From Alectoria sarmentosa (Eukaryota; Ascomycota; Lecanoromycetes; Lecanorales; Parmeliaceae), in contig WOGZ01000036.1 of assembly GCA_009733775.1 (NCBI GenBank), positions 124,001 to 188,000 of the forward strand: 64,000 bases of DNA, given 5' to 3'. The position numbers and the translations under genes were made by a program. This document shows, one piece after another, positions 31,476-43,295 of this stretch (its first letter is position 1; the number at the start of each line of letters is the position of its first letter). A model generated the notes under the pieces. It saw only the letters and a program-made list of their open reading frames with translations. It was not told the DNA's origin and ran no database searches.

Positions 31476-34133
31476 ACAGACAAAGACGTCGGCCACAGCA
31501 GTTTCTGCTAGGAGTTACCATGGACAGGAAGATGCTATTGCAAGTTGGGAAAGCAAGGGGTTAATTGATGCGTTGGGAAAGCAGAGGGGGTTTTGATGCG
31601 TTGGAGAGCGGATTTGTCGTTCTGTCTGAGCAAGCTGAATCGTTGTGGATTGCCAAATGGGGAAACAGGCCTGCACGTCCTGGAGAATGTACTTTCACGA
31701 TATTGAACGAGATGTTGTGTTAGTCTAACGAACAACACCAATTCACAAAACGTGTCTATCTAAGCTTCAAAGTTTCTACCCTGTAGTCATAGACGGATAG
31801 CAGACACTCACAGCGGCAGCGGAAACGACTAATCTGCAACAGGTGCTGATCACTATCAAGGGAGCCAAGGCGGCTGCGGCTAGATGGTCAATACAAACCA
31901 ATCCTTAAGAACAGTACGCGGTAGCTAGGGAGCAACTATATGGCATATGATAAAAGAAGGAATCTCCAGTCATTGAGGTCCAAGCAATGAAGACACGTCG
32001 GGAGAGAATCATACCATTGCCAGAAGCAAAGGAATAAAAAAGAACGCCTCAACGGCCTCCCCCCCCCCCCCAAATCTCGCCCCCTTCTTGCTCCTGTTGT
32101 ATGAGGACTGCATCCTGCCCCTCCTTTCAAACAGGCTCACTCAACGCCCAAAGTCCTCCACGATTATAGAACGCCTCCAACACGCGGCAGCGTAATCACG
32201 CAAATCCGTGCATTAAATTTGACGTCCTAAATAGGTATGGTTGGAGTAGTGAACAAGTTTGCCATCACCCGGGTGAATGCTGGCCCATTTTCATTTGATG
32301 GTACCGTCGCTGCAGGTGCCGTGCAGTTTGTCGAGAAAAAGAATTTTCAGAGTAGCCGACATTTTGGCGAATTTGGAGAGGAAGATCACGTAAAGGTCTG
32401 CGTGCTTTTGAGCGCTCTTTTGAGTGCTGAGTTGATGGTGAATGACAGACTATTCCGGGACGACGCCTAGAATATACATGGAAATGAAAGGTCTTGGTAG
32501 TTCCTCAGACTGCCATTTCTTTTGACAGCTAGCCTTGTTCCTGATGTCGACTATTTACATTCTGATATTGAATAGATCAGAGAAACTGTTTTGAAGCCAC
32601 CACGCGCTTCATCAGGCATCTACCAACCTCAGTCGTCGGCTAGAATTTAGAGTACATGATGCGGACGTCCGAGGCCTTTATCATACAAAATTCAGATTAT
32701 CTTCGGGGCGCGAAGATGCAGCACAACGCAACGTGCGACCTAAGACGTCAATATAGTGCTCGGTCGCAAAGCTTAGTCTCCCTAAATAAGACAAAGCTGT
32801 TTACAGCAGAGCATCCGTCAGCCCTTCAGTAAGAACTTTCCGAACATAGGATATTGCGCAAATGCCTTCATTTCTAAGCGTTTATTGGAAGTCTCTTCAT
32901 CTTTACGAACACAATTTTCGCGGAATCTACCAGCGATCTCTCGCATTTCGTGATCGCGTTACGCTGAAACATTGCGCCCGGAGGATCTTCCACCCCTCGA
33001 CGCTTGATCGCCCGCTGCGATTGCTGGAAATCACCATCTTGCAGCATCACTGTGAGATTTGATATTGTTGGCTATATAAAGTTGTTAACACAGCTTTTCT
33101 GCTTACCAAAAACCTCAAGGGTAAGGCATCTCAGCTTTTCTACGAGTGCGCTTTGGTGATAACGTTAATGAGTATCTTGTCCGTGTAAATGGAGAAATGA
33201 TCGTGGTCGTAGACTCTACGCTTGGCGTCAAAACCATCGTAGAGATCTTCGGGAATGTACCCATCGTTGCTGGGGATTTTCAAGAGGTTCTAGAGGATGG
33301 GAAAAACGATTTAAAGATTTTCGAGCATATACGAAACCCCTGATTTCTTGAGTCACCATGTCCCTGACGTTGAAAGCGCTCTGAGTCGGGATGGAGTCCT
33401 TGAAACTCGGAGCTTGGTGTAGGTCCATCCAAATAATGATTTTAAGGAAAATTTTGAATTTTTGACCAGGCTGCTGGTGAGGGCATGTGTGGGGACATGG
33501 AAAATCCGATCGTGCAAAGGGTCAGCCATTTGGAGTCTGGGGAAAGGTGTGACGATACGCTGATCCGTTGAAACTGGGATTGGGGGACATATTGTTGGAC
33601 ACTGAAATGGAGTTTGAAAACTAAGTCTACTCGCTACAGTGGGACTATGGGTTAGTGAGTCGCACAGGGAGTCAGGGATCAGTATCCATGACCTATGGCC
33701 GGCCCCCACATGGAATGTGCTAGAACAGTGGTCATAGCGGGAGACACGTGTCATGATGGAGCGATATATATGCCTGTCCTACACCAGGCAATGGCTCTTC
33801 ATTCGTTTTCATCTCTTTCAGAGCCATAGCGTTCTTGCCCACCCACCCGCACCTGTATACAGCTTCATCTCACTCCAGGTCTATGTCGCTCAGACATGGG
33901 AGTTTTCGTCAGCGCTAGGGACGAGAATATGCCTGTTTAGGCCTCTATTCGTGGTGGCCCTGGCACTGGAACAGCCCAATCACTACTATCTACGTCATTT
34001 GTATGCCCTCATGTGTGTGTGTGATAGGTGTGTCTTCGTGTATGCGAGCACTAATATTTCTAGGGTAGGTTCCCTTTGAGAATGTCAAGAAGATTTTTTG
34101 TGTTCAACCAGAAGCTCTGACTCCCGGAAAGAG
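31476..34133. other. Intergenic, no gene recognised
   Basis: About 2.66 kb. Contains a run of 13 C at 32,059-32,071. Small plus frames at 32,237-32,470 and 33,146-33,343 have an amino-acid mix like real protein but no domain and no partner exon, so I do not call them. Confidence 0.5.
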
Positions 34134-35459
34134 TCACTCGAAAGTCAGGACAACACCATTCTCTTCACATAGATAACACATATCGGCAAATTCGGCATGG
34201 ATATATTCGCGTGAGTTGAAGATATCGATGAAATGATAGCTCAATCTTTTTAGATTTGGTAGTCGTGTGCGTTTGGAACTCATGAGACTTTTGATGAACG
34301 GGTGAATATGGCTGGTAATTCTAGAGCATGTGCCAGTCATATCAACGGCTTCAATGGAGGTAGGTAACAAGTCTGCTGTGTTAAAATTGCCAAGATCATC
34401 TGGATCCACTAGGAGGCCGTGTTCCACGTCGAGTGTTTTCAAGTTCTTAAACAAGCGTAGACTACCTATGTAGTTTGGTTTTCCGTACCCGAAACCCATC
34501 TTCAAATACTCCAGAGAGTGTCGGCAATGATTGAGAAGGGCAGATCGGATCCAGAAGGCATCGACTGTCTCGGTGACCGCGACGTATGTGAACTTCTTCA
34601 GCCCTTTGATCCCTTCGAGGAGCACAGAAATGCGTTTCGAAATATCGCCACATGATTCAAAGACCAACTCCGTAACATTAGAGCTTTGAGGAGCTATGAG
34701 GCAGTCGGGAATGCCACGTCCTCGATGTCGATTGTCGAGGTTGCGGCATGATATCTTCTCCACGGAAGGTAGCAATACAAACGGCTTTACGCGAAATATG
34801 ACCTCGCGCTGATCAAAAAAGCAGTCCGAGAGGTGTACGCTCCTCAATTTCGAAAACGAGGTTGAAGCAGTATTTTTGGTCATTCGGCAAATGGTGGTGA
34901 ATAGCATAGTTTGTACAGGGTGGTCTTCGAGCGAAAGCGTGCAAAGGTTCGGGAGTAGGCTTAGGAAGGAGGTCAAGATTGGATCTTCATCTCCACTTTC
35001 GAGAAGTTGGATCCAAAAGTCAACCTCGCTAGGGAGTAAATATTCTGCTTTTCGGATGCAGTTTCTGAATAGCTCCATGTCCTGCTCAGGATACGGCAGA
35101 TGCCAGACGTTACTTTCCACGTCATCCAAGTCCGGATCCAGACCATCAATCAAGCCAAAGATTGGGTCTTCCCAGCATGTGTACCAGTCACAGACGTGGA
35201 GCTTTTTGACGTAGAAGGCGATATAGGGCTTGAGTAGAACATCTTTGAGTAGATGCGCCAACACGCTACCATCGTAGCTCCTATTAATTTCAAGGACGGA
35301 ATATTTCGATTCCAAGCGATGGTGTTCCTTCAAAAATCGTTCAGCTAAGGCATAGATTTGTTTTGAGACCCGAGCAAAGCTTGCGATGTCACCTGGAAGA
35401 AGGACGTGGTGCCACAGCTCCAGGACGATCTCATTCGGAAGATCATAGAATCCGGTCAT
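34134..35459 (-). CDS. F-box protein with leucine-rich C-terminal part
   Basis: Single minus-strand exon of 441 residues. It begins MTGFYDLPNEIVLELWHHVL, a clear F-box (LP.EI....), continuing with DIASFARVSKQIYALAERFL. Residues about 180-430 show irregular leucine-rich repeats: LPNLCTLSLEDHPVQ, FSKLRSVHLSDCFF, NVTELVFESCGDI, LFKNLKTLDVEHGLL, LPNLKRLSYHFID. The F-box should bind Skp1 in an SCF ubiquitin ligase and the leucine-rich part should bind a substrate; the substrate is unknown. The frame is open 45 codons further upstream, but that part is Ser/Lys-rich and low-complexity. The ATG at 35,459 placing the F-box at residue 6 is the family norm. It is transcribed toward the peptide gene region and shares strand with another F-box gene at 37.5 kb. 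Confidence 0.82.
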   Translation of the reverse strand: MTGFYDLPNEIVLELWHHVLLPGDIASFARVSKQIYALAERFLKEHHRLESKYSVLEINRSYDGSVLAHLLKDVLLKPYIAFYVKKLHVCDWYTCWEDPIFGLIDGLDPDLDDVESNVWHLPYPEQDMELFRNCIRKAEYLLPSEVDFWIQLLESGDEDPILTSFLSLLPNLCTLSLEDHPVQTMLFTTICRMTKNTASTSFSKLRSVHLSDCFFDQREVIFRVKPFVLLPSVEKISCRNLDNRHRGRGIPDCLIAPQSSNVTELVFESCGDISKRISVLLEGIKGLKKFTYVAVTETVDAFWIRSALLNHCRHSLEYLKMGFGYGKPNYIGSLRLFKNLKTLDVEHGLLVDPDDLGNFNTADLLPTSIEAVDMTGTCSRITSHIHPFIKSLMSSKRTRLPNLKRLSYHFIDIFNSREYIHAEFADMCYLCEENGVVLTFE

Positions 35460-36100
35460 CGTGACTCGTAGGCAAAGAAGGCTGTCAGGGTCAGTCGAAA
35501 GATCTGACTTTGATCTTTCGGAGACTTTCGCCTTTTTCTTGCTTTTGTAGATCCAGTCGACTCTAAAGTTTGCTGAACTTTCGGAGACAATCAAAGGTGA
35601 CGGTGATGAGGTTCCACCGTAGGAGTGAGCGTTTAATCTGCTGGAGCTTCAGAGAGCTGCGGCCATCAAAGGAAATTTTGAGGCTGTCTGAAGTCACAAG
35701 GTAGTTGAGGAAGAGCACATGAGTCATTTCACTAGTGCAGCCTTATGAGGCGAAATGCGGATGTCGACACTGCACTCTGCAAACTGTTAGCAATGCTCGT
35801 CAACAAGCATCAGTGCGCAGGCCACTGGGAGCGGAGCTGCCTCAACAACTGCCGCTGCGAATTCCATCGCCACGGAACGCCTGCCCCAACCACCCCGAGA
35901 ATATTTACCATGAGTAGTAGTAGCACAAGCTTCTAGGCCGCGAAGCCTTCTTGGGAATCTCAGTATGCCAAATTCTGCGACGGTTCAACGCTGCTCCTGC
36001 ACGTGCGCATAAAGATTTTCTCCCTTTGTACTCTAGCAAAGGAGCCTTCCTGTCAAGCAGCAATCGCTCCGGGACTGCAGACCTCCGAGTTCCAGATACT
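35460..36100. other. Intergenic
   Basis: 5' flank of the F-box gene, with no recognised element. A plus frame opens near 35,951 but shows family-like character only after about 36,150. Confidence 0.45.
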
Positions 36101-36643
36101 GGATTCAAAGTCTGTGCACAAGCGTACGATGGCGGGAGAAATCAAGATCGTGGACTGTTGAAGGCGACTGGTCTAGAGAAAGACTTGGAGGAGAAAATCA
36201 GGAGGATGGTTTCAAGGGAGAGTTTGTCGGGAAGAGTTGGGACATCTACGCTGTGGGTGGGGGCATCAGGGCTAAAGCGCTTGCCTTGGACCACTATGGC
36301 CACTATGGAAGTAGATGAGGATACACAATACTTGGCGTGGAGGGTGGCGGGACCAATGCCTGCTTGGCGGAGCTTAGGATTGAGAAGGCATGCACGTCTG
36401 AAGCTGGGTTCAACTGGAGAGGAGACGCCAGTTGGCCATTGGAACCAGCATACCCTATATTGTGATCGCTTCCCGCAGGATACGACGGACATTGATCCGT
36501 TGACGAGGCTTCCCCTCTATGGCGTAGGCTTTACCCTTTCCAGCAGGGTACAGAGATACACATCATGCGTTTCACCGGCTGGTACGGAAACTATTGGGAT
36601 GCCAAAGACTACGCGTCGTTCAACCGTCTCAGCAGCTACGTAA
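36101..36643 (+). pseudogene. Frameshifted gene remnant, family unknown
   Basis: Frame three reads GGENQEDGFKGEFVGKSW, DIYAVGGGIRAKALALDHYG, then a stop, then GTNACLAELRIEKACTSE and AGFNWRGDAS. A further frame gives MRFTGWYGNYWDAKDYASF at 36,560-36,620. The Gly/Tyr/Trp/Cys pattern looks like a secreted fungal protein, but the pieces need an internal stop and at least one frame change to be joined. I do not recognise the family. A longer overlapping frame (35,951-36,643) has poor protein character and is treated as a shadow. Confidence 0.4.
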
Positions 36644-37492
36644 GCATTCATCGCGCCCGACACCAATGACCATGAGAAGCTCACCCTCTTGCCTGGTTGA
36701 GAAGGCGCACTCTACAGCTGCAGATTGAGCCATCAGTGTCAGAACCTTGCACCATCTCGAGATCGGTCCCGTCACCAACATCCACCATGCCGCCGATACT
36801 GCCAAGAGCCCCTCTGACCACAGTGGATGCAAGCTAGGCGTTAAGGCACGTTTGGTACGCACAGTGTTCTACTTGGCAATGTCTGCTGGCATACGACTCA
36901 CAGTCTCTCTTTTATAGGTTGGCGAGATCACTGCAACCCTCTTCGATTATGAAAATGAAATTTAATGGCACTACTACGACAGTGCGTCGGTGCTCGACAC
37001 TTGATAGTGATGGGCTTAGCATTGGCTGGACTTGGAATTGACGCGACAAGGAGGCAGTCACCATAACATCCAAGGACTGGAAGTGATAAACGTATTTAGC
37101 TTTTCAAGAACATGTGCTCTGATAGCAGACCTGTTACAGAACCATCAATAAACAGCCATAGTATTCTCCAGCCTCCTGCAGGGTGATAAACTGCAATTTC
37201 AGGACAAGGGCGTGCGCTCCGTTATCTTCTCGAGTCACTCAGCCCACGTAGAAATTCGTCCTCATGGTCCATATTGCTCACTGCTCAAGTACTCCTTTGT
37301 TGTTGGCCACAACTCGTAGCTTCCATGATCTCCCAAAGCAATTCATCCGTCTTGAACAGAACCCGCGATGTCGATGTTGCTCATAGCTCGTGCACTATGT
37401 CATAACCCCAAGCCACCCGATCCCTGTCTTAGAAGCCATGGATACCATCAACACCATTCCTCATTGCACTCAAACCGCTTCAAATCGCTCAT
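36644..37492. other. Intergenic
   Basis: 3' flank of the minus-strand F-box gene at 37.5-38.6 kb. No frame with domain character. Confidence 0.5.
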
Positions 37493-38626
37493 TCAATGGT
37501 TGACTTCGGTCGGGCTTTCTTTTTCCCGGGTCCATCGACCTCCATTGGGATCAGACTCCCAATTGGCCAAATACCGACCGACATTGCGATCAATCAGCTC
37601 GTGAAGGCTCGGATTGACGTAGTCCAAACTAACGAATTCCTCAATTGACGTCGCTCCACTTTTCCAGCTGTTCCGAATATATTTCGCCAAAGTCTTATAG
37701 CAGCTCTCAAATTCCTGCCAGAGGTCCCCGGGCTGACATTTCCACAATTCAGCCGGATTATCCAGGACATGATTGCTAGCCGTAGGAGCAAGTTGGATGC
37801 GCAGGCGTTTCAGGTTTTTCATGATATTCATGCACAGGCAAAATCGCATGATATGATCGATTGGAAATATGGCGATGTAGTCAATAGATGTCAAATTCTC
37901 GAACGATCCCTCCAACATCTGGCGTACGAATTGATCACCGTCCCATGGGTAAAAGATAGATGGCGTTTGCTTAGAGAAGTATTCATAACTGCTGTAGCCT
38001 TTGATGGAAGAGCCTTGGTTGAAAGTACAATGGGTCCATGGGCGCATTTGGAAGACGTTCTGCGATCCTATGGTATCTTGTGATGTCTGGGACAATGAAG
38101 CCAGATCTTGAGGCATCCTAAGCTGAAGCGCTTGGTAGGGAATGCTAAATGCCCATTGATCGGTGAGGTTGAGTTGGTATGGTAGGATTTTGGCGAAGAG
38201 TGAAGCAAATACTATCACCGTTATCACGGAAGGCTTGACAGAATCGATGACCTGGACCATAGGGAGCCATAGGCGGTAGCCAGGGTTGTCAATGCAGATG
38301 TCACTGACGTTCCACGCCCGAGAGTTGGGGTCATGGTAAAGCACGACGCTACTAACGTGACTAGATAGACTATGGCGTTTGGAAAACCTCAAGAAGCCGT
38401 CGATGCGGTTGAGATCTACCCTCACCGCGGAGAACAAGCTGGAGAAGCACAATTCATGCGTTGCGCGGCAAGCCTGAGAGAGGTCTTTGAGTGGGTGGAT
38501 GCCGGACCGAAAGAGAGATTCGGACGGCTCTTCATGGAGGAGCTTTGCTGAAGGTGGTTTCTCCTCTGCCAGGACAGAGATGATCTGCTCCATAAGCTCA
38601 GGAGGTAGGTCTAGGAGGGAAGGCAT
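37493..38626 (-). CDS. F-box protein
   Basis: Single minus-strand exon of 377 residues starting MPSLLDLPPELMEQIISVLA, a standard F-box start, continuing after a short insertion with HPLKDLSQACRATHELCFSS. The C-terminal part has no named repeat; it contains aromatic-rich stretches (PSIFYPWDGDQFVRQML, IDHIMRFCLCMNIMKNLKRL) typical of lineage-specific fungal F-box proteins. Role as an SCF ligase adaptor is inferred from the F-box. The product ends VGRYLANWESDPNGGRW and a charged tail. It is not obviously a recent duplicate of the F-box gene at 34-35.5 kb, because the regions after the F-box differ. Confidence 0.8.
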   Translation of the reverse strand: MPSLLDLPPELMEQIISVLAEEKPPSAKLLHEEPSESLFRSGIHPLKDLSQACRATHELCFSSLFSAVRVDLNRIDGFLRFSKRHSLSSHVSSVVLYHDPNSRAWNVSDICIDNPGYRLWLPMVQVIDSVKPSVITVIVFASLFAKILPYQLNLTDQWAFSIPYQALQLRMPQDLASLSQTSQDTIGSQNVFQMRPWTHCTFNQGSSIKGYSSYEYFSKQTPSIFYPWDGDQFVRQMLEGSFENLTSIDYIAIFPIDHIMRFCLCMNIMKNLKRLRIQLAPTASNHVLDNPAELWKCQPGDLWQEFESCYKTLAKYIRNSWKSGATSIEEFVSLDYVNPSLHELIDRNVGRYLANWESDPNGGRWTREKESPTEVNH

Positions 38627-39590
38627 AGTTGGTCGAAAGTAGCAGGAGAGTAGCGGATGCTCTGGTATTTTTCGAATGGCGGTGAATTTTCGGCCAAAAC
38701 GGCTATTGAAAACTGTGTTGGATTTGGGAAGTCAGATTCTCTGGGCTCTTGATTTTATTCCTGGAAGAGGCAATGCAATAGTACAAAAGGACTTCAAGAA
38801 CTGACAAAGTCTGCTAGCACAAAGGTATGACGATGTGGAAATGTATGCAGAGGAGGGAAGTCAACAAGGCGGGGAGGTTCTGATATGATATCGTGTGAAG
38901 TTACCTAGTGCATACACTACCTTAGAGCAGCATAGCGTGTGGTTGTACTCGTACAGTTGTACGAGTAGTGAGAGAGGGGTCCGTCATATACTCAATACTG
39001 TGTCCTACATGAAAGAGACCCGTGTTGCGATTATTGGCCACAACACTCTCTGCGGGTTGCTTTTCGCCATGAACATAATCACTTCTCTAGCTAGCAACAC
39101 ATGCTTTCCAAATGCAATTTGAGAGGATAATCCAAGAATGGACTTGATTGTTCAAAGGGTCCGCCCAACGCTCTAATATTCGAACCTGCAGCAAGAAATG
39201 CGCAATGGCGTTTGAGTGCTTTCGAGAGCACCCCTTAAGCGTTGCATTCTCTTCTTGCTTTGCGATGCTTGGAATAGCTTCAAAAGACCAAAAGTCAATC
39301 AAGAACCTACAGGCGCTTAATTATGCTTAATCACTGTCCTGCAGGTCATCTGGCGCCCAACCCAGCCCATGTGGGTTCATGATAGGTTCGCCCTTTACAC
39401 ACCTTTGCCTGAGCGATATGGAGCGATATCGGTAGTCCAATGCATGGACTGAAGACCTCAGACATAGCGGGGAAAGTGGTTGACCACTGACCTCTTTGAG
39501 TATATGTTGAGCATTTTCCCTACTTCTGCGATGCTTCCCCCTCACCTTCTCTAGACGCTCAATTCTTCCTTCTGCGGCTTCTCCACCAGT
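38627..39590. other. Divergent promoter region
   Basis: About 960 bp between the minus-strand F-box gene and the plus-strand BTA1-like gene; it must carry both promoters. A short tandem word TGGAGCGATATCGG/CTGAGCGATATGG occurs near 39,410-39,432. No gene seen. Confidence 0.5.
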
Positions 39591-42568
39591 ATGCCGCTTC
39601 CTTCGTTTGTCTACGCAAATATTCCAGATAGTCTAGCTCCCAGCTTTTACCAGATTTCAATCCTTGCAATCTTTTCCCTCATTGCGCTTGCTGCCCGATT
39701 CTCAGTTGCAATAATCTCTCGGCCTAAGGAATTCAGATTCCCCAGTGGTCTGGCAACATTCGCTAGATTCTTCTACGCTAGCTTCCTCAAACCGCACAAT
39801 GGAGACGGCGCAATCACAGGCCAGCAGGCAGCTTTAGAAAGCTTCTACAAAGCTCAGGTAGTGTCCCCTCTCGCGGCTTTGAATTACGGTCGATATAGTC
39901 TGGGAGCCATATCTTTGGCGACATGTGTATCACAACGTCCTGTTTCATCTGTCATCATTCAAACGATTGAGTCCAATGGAGCAAGCTAAGAATGATCTAT
40001 CACAGGCTGATGTCTACGATGCAACACGAAAGAGACTTCTCCGAGGTCGAGAAGATATGCTGGGGCTGGTCGCTGCACAACTAAGACATAAAGATGAGAA
40101 GGGTGGGTGGATGAAAAGAAGGCCTGTCTGGGTCGACATTGGAGGAGGTACTGGATACAACATCGAGGCAATGCAAGCTTACCTCGACGTACCAACATTC
40201 TTTGCCAAGGTATACCTTGTTGATCTTTCGCCGTCGCTTCTCAAAGTAGCCAGAAAACGATTCGACCGCTTGGGATGGGATGTTGAGATCGTGTGCCAAG
40301 ATGCCCGCTCTTTTCGGTTGGAGAACTACGAGATGGTCAAGTCAACGACCGCTTCCATCAGCTCCCTGGGATCCTCCTGGTCTGATAATAACACCCTCAA
40401 TAGTGGCGCAGACATCGTGACAATGTCATACAGTCTGAGCATGATACCTGATTATTACAGCGTCGTGGATTCGATACCATGTTTATTATCATCCGATGGA
40501 ATCGTAGGTGTTGTGGACTTCTACGTGCAAAGTATCGTTGAGATCAGTGGCCGCACCTATACTGGCGGCTCATTTAACAGGCATGTAACCTGGATAAAGC
40601 GAGTCTTTTGGCGGGCGTGGTTTGACGTAGATCGCGTTGGTCTGGAAGGAGCCCGGAGAGACTACCTCGAGTACCGGTTTGGTACCCTCAAGACGGTTGA
40701 TGAGAGGAACTACCTCCTCGGTGGCATACCATATTACAGTAGGCCAATTCTAGTCCAACCCCAAGTTTTTGATCGCTGACACCTCGCAAAGTATTTCTAG
40801 GTACGCAACGAGGACTTGCATCTTCCATGGGTACGAGCCCAGGGTATGCGCAGGATTTTATCGAAAGCTTAGATGCTTCGTGCACGGAATCACCTTACCT
40901 TTCTCCACAGAACCACAGAGCCGAAATGTTCCAGGCGGTAGAAAATTCGATGCCAGCAGAACTCAGGTCGAAAGCGTACCAGTGCGCAGTCATCAACTTA
41001 AGTTCGAATCTCCCATTGCCATCAATGTTTTACCAGAATAACCAACGACGCATTTACTACGACGACACTCTCCAAAAGCACACCCAATTCAACAATGAGT
41101 ATATCTACGCCTTCACCTGGGAAGATCCCCGAGTCGATCACCGTCTCCTCAACATCCGCAGTGATGACGTCGTTCTTTGCGTAACCTCTGCTGGAGATAA
41201 CGTATTGGACTATCTCTATCAAGCAGGGCCAAGACGCATACACGCAGTCGATCTCAACCCAAATCAGAATCATCTTCTGGAATTGAAGATTGCGGCATTG
41301 CAAAGCCTTCCATATGCCCAAGTATGGAAGATGTTCGGCGAAGGCAGGTTCCCTGGATTTCGTGAAGCTCTGATCACCAAGCTCAGCCCTCATATGAGTT
41401 CGCAAGCGTGTCAGTACTGGCTCAAACACGCTAGCGTATTTAGCTCTACCCGCGGACTTTACGAGACAGGCGGCTCAAGGTTCGTATTTGGGTCCGTAGC
41501 TATTGGTGGGCTCTCCGCTTATCGATAATTTAGACATGCGATCAAGCTTGTCCGCTCGCTTTTCTGGCTCCTTGGACTGAGCAACGATGTCAGGAACATG
41601 TGCAACGCAAAGACTTTGAACGAGCAAAAGGAGATATGGCCTAAAATCCGAAGGGTCCTCCTTAGTAGAGCCCTACACTGGACAGTCGTCAGCACAGAAT
41701 GGTTCGCTTGGAAAGCCGCAGGCGTTCCTGCCGCACAGCGGAGGATGATCGTCGAGGACCACCGAGACCAGGCCGAGAGTGACCTGCGAGGCGAGGCGAT
41801 TTGGGAGTACATTGTCAACACATTGGACCCTGTGGTAAAGAACACGCTTGTTGGTGATGACAATTACTTCTATCTGTTGTGTTTGCAGGGGAAGTATTCT
41901 CAGAGGCAAGTCCACGGTTGCAAGTTGTATGTGCTGAACTTTGCTTACCAAACTTCTAGATGCCATCCGCAGTATCTATCCAACCGAGCGCACCGCAAGC
42001 TCTCCCAGCCCGGCGCATTTGACGGACTACGCATCCACACCGACGAGCTCCAAGAAGTGATTTGCCGAATTGCTCCCGGCACCTTGAGTCATGCCGTAGT
42101 AAGTGTACCCTTGACTCAGCACACACGGCGTTCACAAACACTTCTGACCAGAACGATCAAGGTCATGGACAGCATGGACTGGTTCTCCCCCTACGACTCC
42201 CAAGCGTTCACCCAAGTACAAGCATTACACCGTGCCTTGAAGACCGGTGGAAAAGTTCTCTTGCGCTCCGCAGGCCTCAAGCCTTGGTATACTGGCGTAT
42301 TTGAAAAGAGCGGTTTCGCAATTCGAAGGGTTGGCGCCAGGATGCCAGGGACCTGTATTGACAGGTGCGTACCTAGTCGAAGACGCTAGGTTTAGGAATG
42401 ATCCAGCTAACAAACGGGGTCGGTTACAGAGTCAACATGTACGCTTCAGCCTGGATCTGCACCAAGCTGCCCGATCCGAGCACAGCAAGCTATGATAACA
42501 TGATGCTGCCCAGTCCTGCATTGTCTGTGCATTCGAGGACGCATTCGCTTGAGAAGATCGAAGAGTAA
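39591..42568 (+). CDS. BTA1: Betaine lipid synthase, BTA1-like (two methyltransferase-type domains)
   Basis: Seven exons: 39,591-39,857, 40,006-40,738, 40,801-41,479, 41,534-41,905, 41,960-42,098, 42,162-42,364, 42,430-42,568, giving 843 residues with every join in phase. The N-terminus has a membrane helix (ISILAIFSLIALAARFSVAI), then a SAM methyltransferase domain (VWVDIGGGTGYNIEAM, VYLVDLSPSLLKVA, CQDARSF). The second half is a DUF3419/BtaA domain (YAFTWEDPRVDHRLL, VLCVTSAGDNVLDYL, RIHAVDLNPNQNHLLELK, DSMDWFSPYD, GGKVLLRSAG). In fungi BTA1 makes the betaine lipid DGTS from diacylglycerol and S-adenosylmethionine at the ER, replacing phosphatidylcholine when phosphate is scarce. BtaA transfers the aminocarboxypropyl group and the BtaB-like half adds the methyls. 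Intron four (41,906-41,959) uses a GC donor (gcaagt). Introns four and five are multiples of three without stops. Phosphate-responsive control is expected but no site was identified. Confidence 0.93.
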
Positions 42569-43295
42569 ACTTCCCACGAAGCATGTAAGCCGAAAGCGCA
42601 AAGCACGTTTTCCTACATGCAGACAAGAGCCACGTATGAACGTGGTGGGTCAGAACAAATTGCTCTGAAGCGAAACGTCCGTTGAGAGCGAGAGAGCGAA
42701 CTTCATGACCAAATGGCAAAACAATCGTGTACCATGCAACTTTGCAGACGCAGAAAAATCAAAAAGAGAAACTTGAGCGCTGTCTCTTTCAAACCGCTCC
42801 AATGACAAATGCTGACAGTCATGTATCTATTGTTTTCGGCAAGATGTGGCCTAGCGCCATTGTCGCGCACATTCCATTTCAACAAATATATAGCCTTGAG
42901 TCTCGATCGTGCAACGCACCATGAAGCTGTAATGATATGTAGATCGGCGCCAAATCCGGCATCTCCACTTTTTGCAGACAAGTTCCGTATTTTGGTGTTT
43001 CATGTACGCCATACTAACAGACCCCAATCCGAGCCCAAAATTGAATGAAAAGGGAGCTCATGGATGATAAAGTCTCTAAAATAGGAAGGGTAGCCTTGCG
43101 GTTTGTGCAATCAGGACAGGGCGGAACAGGGAAGGAGCTCGATCGATTACTCTGATGGACGAATCGTACGCGATGTATGTAGAAGTAGAGTACACGCAGA
43201 GAGGTGTTTAACCAACCTTAGATAGGTAGGCCCGCCGTCGCAGCCCGCGCAACAACAAGCCTAGCTGTGAATATCACTAACAAGATATTCACAAA
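42569..43295. other. Intergenic
   Basis: 3' flank between convergent genes. No recognised element or frame. Confidence 0.5.

Noticed and set aside
35951..36643. 230-codon plus-strand frame
   Set aside because: Protein-like segments at this place lie in other frames; this frame has shadow-like composition.
42247..42495. Extra frames over the last BTA1 exons
   Set aside because: The spliced BTA1 model keeps phase and conserved sequence through this area.
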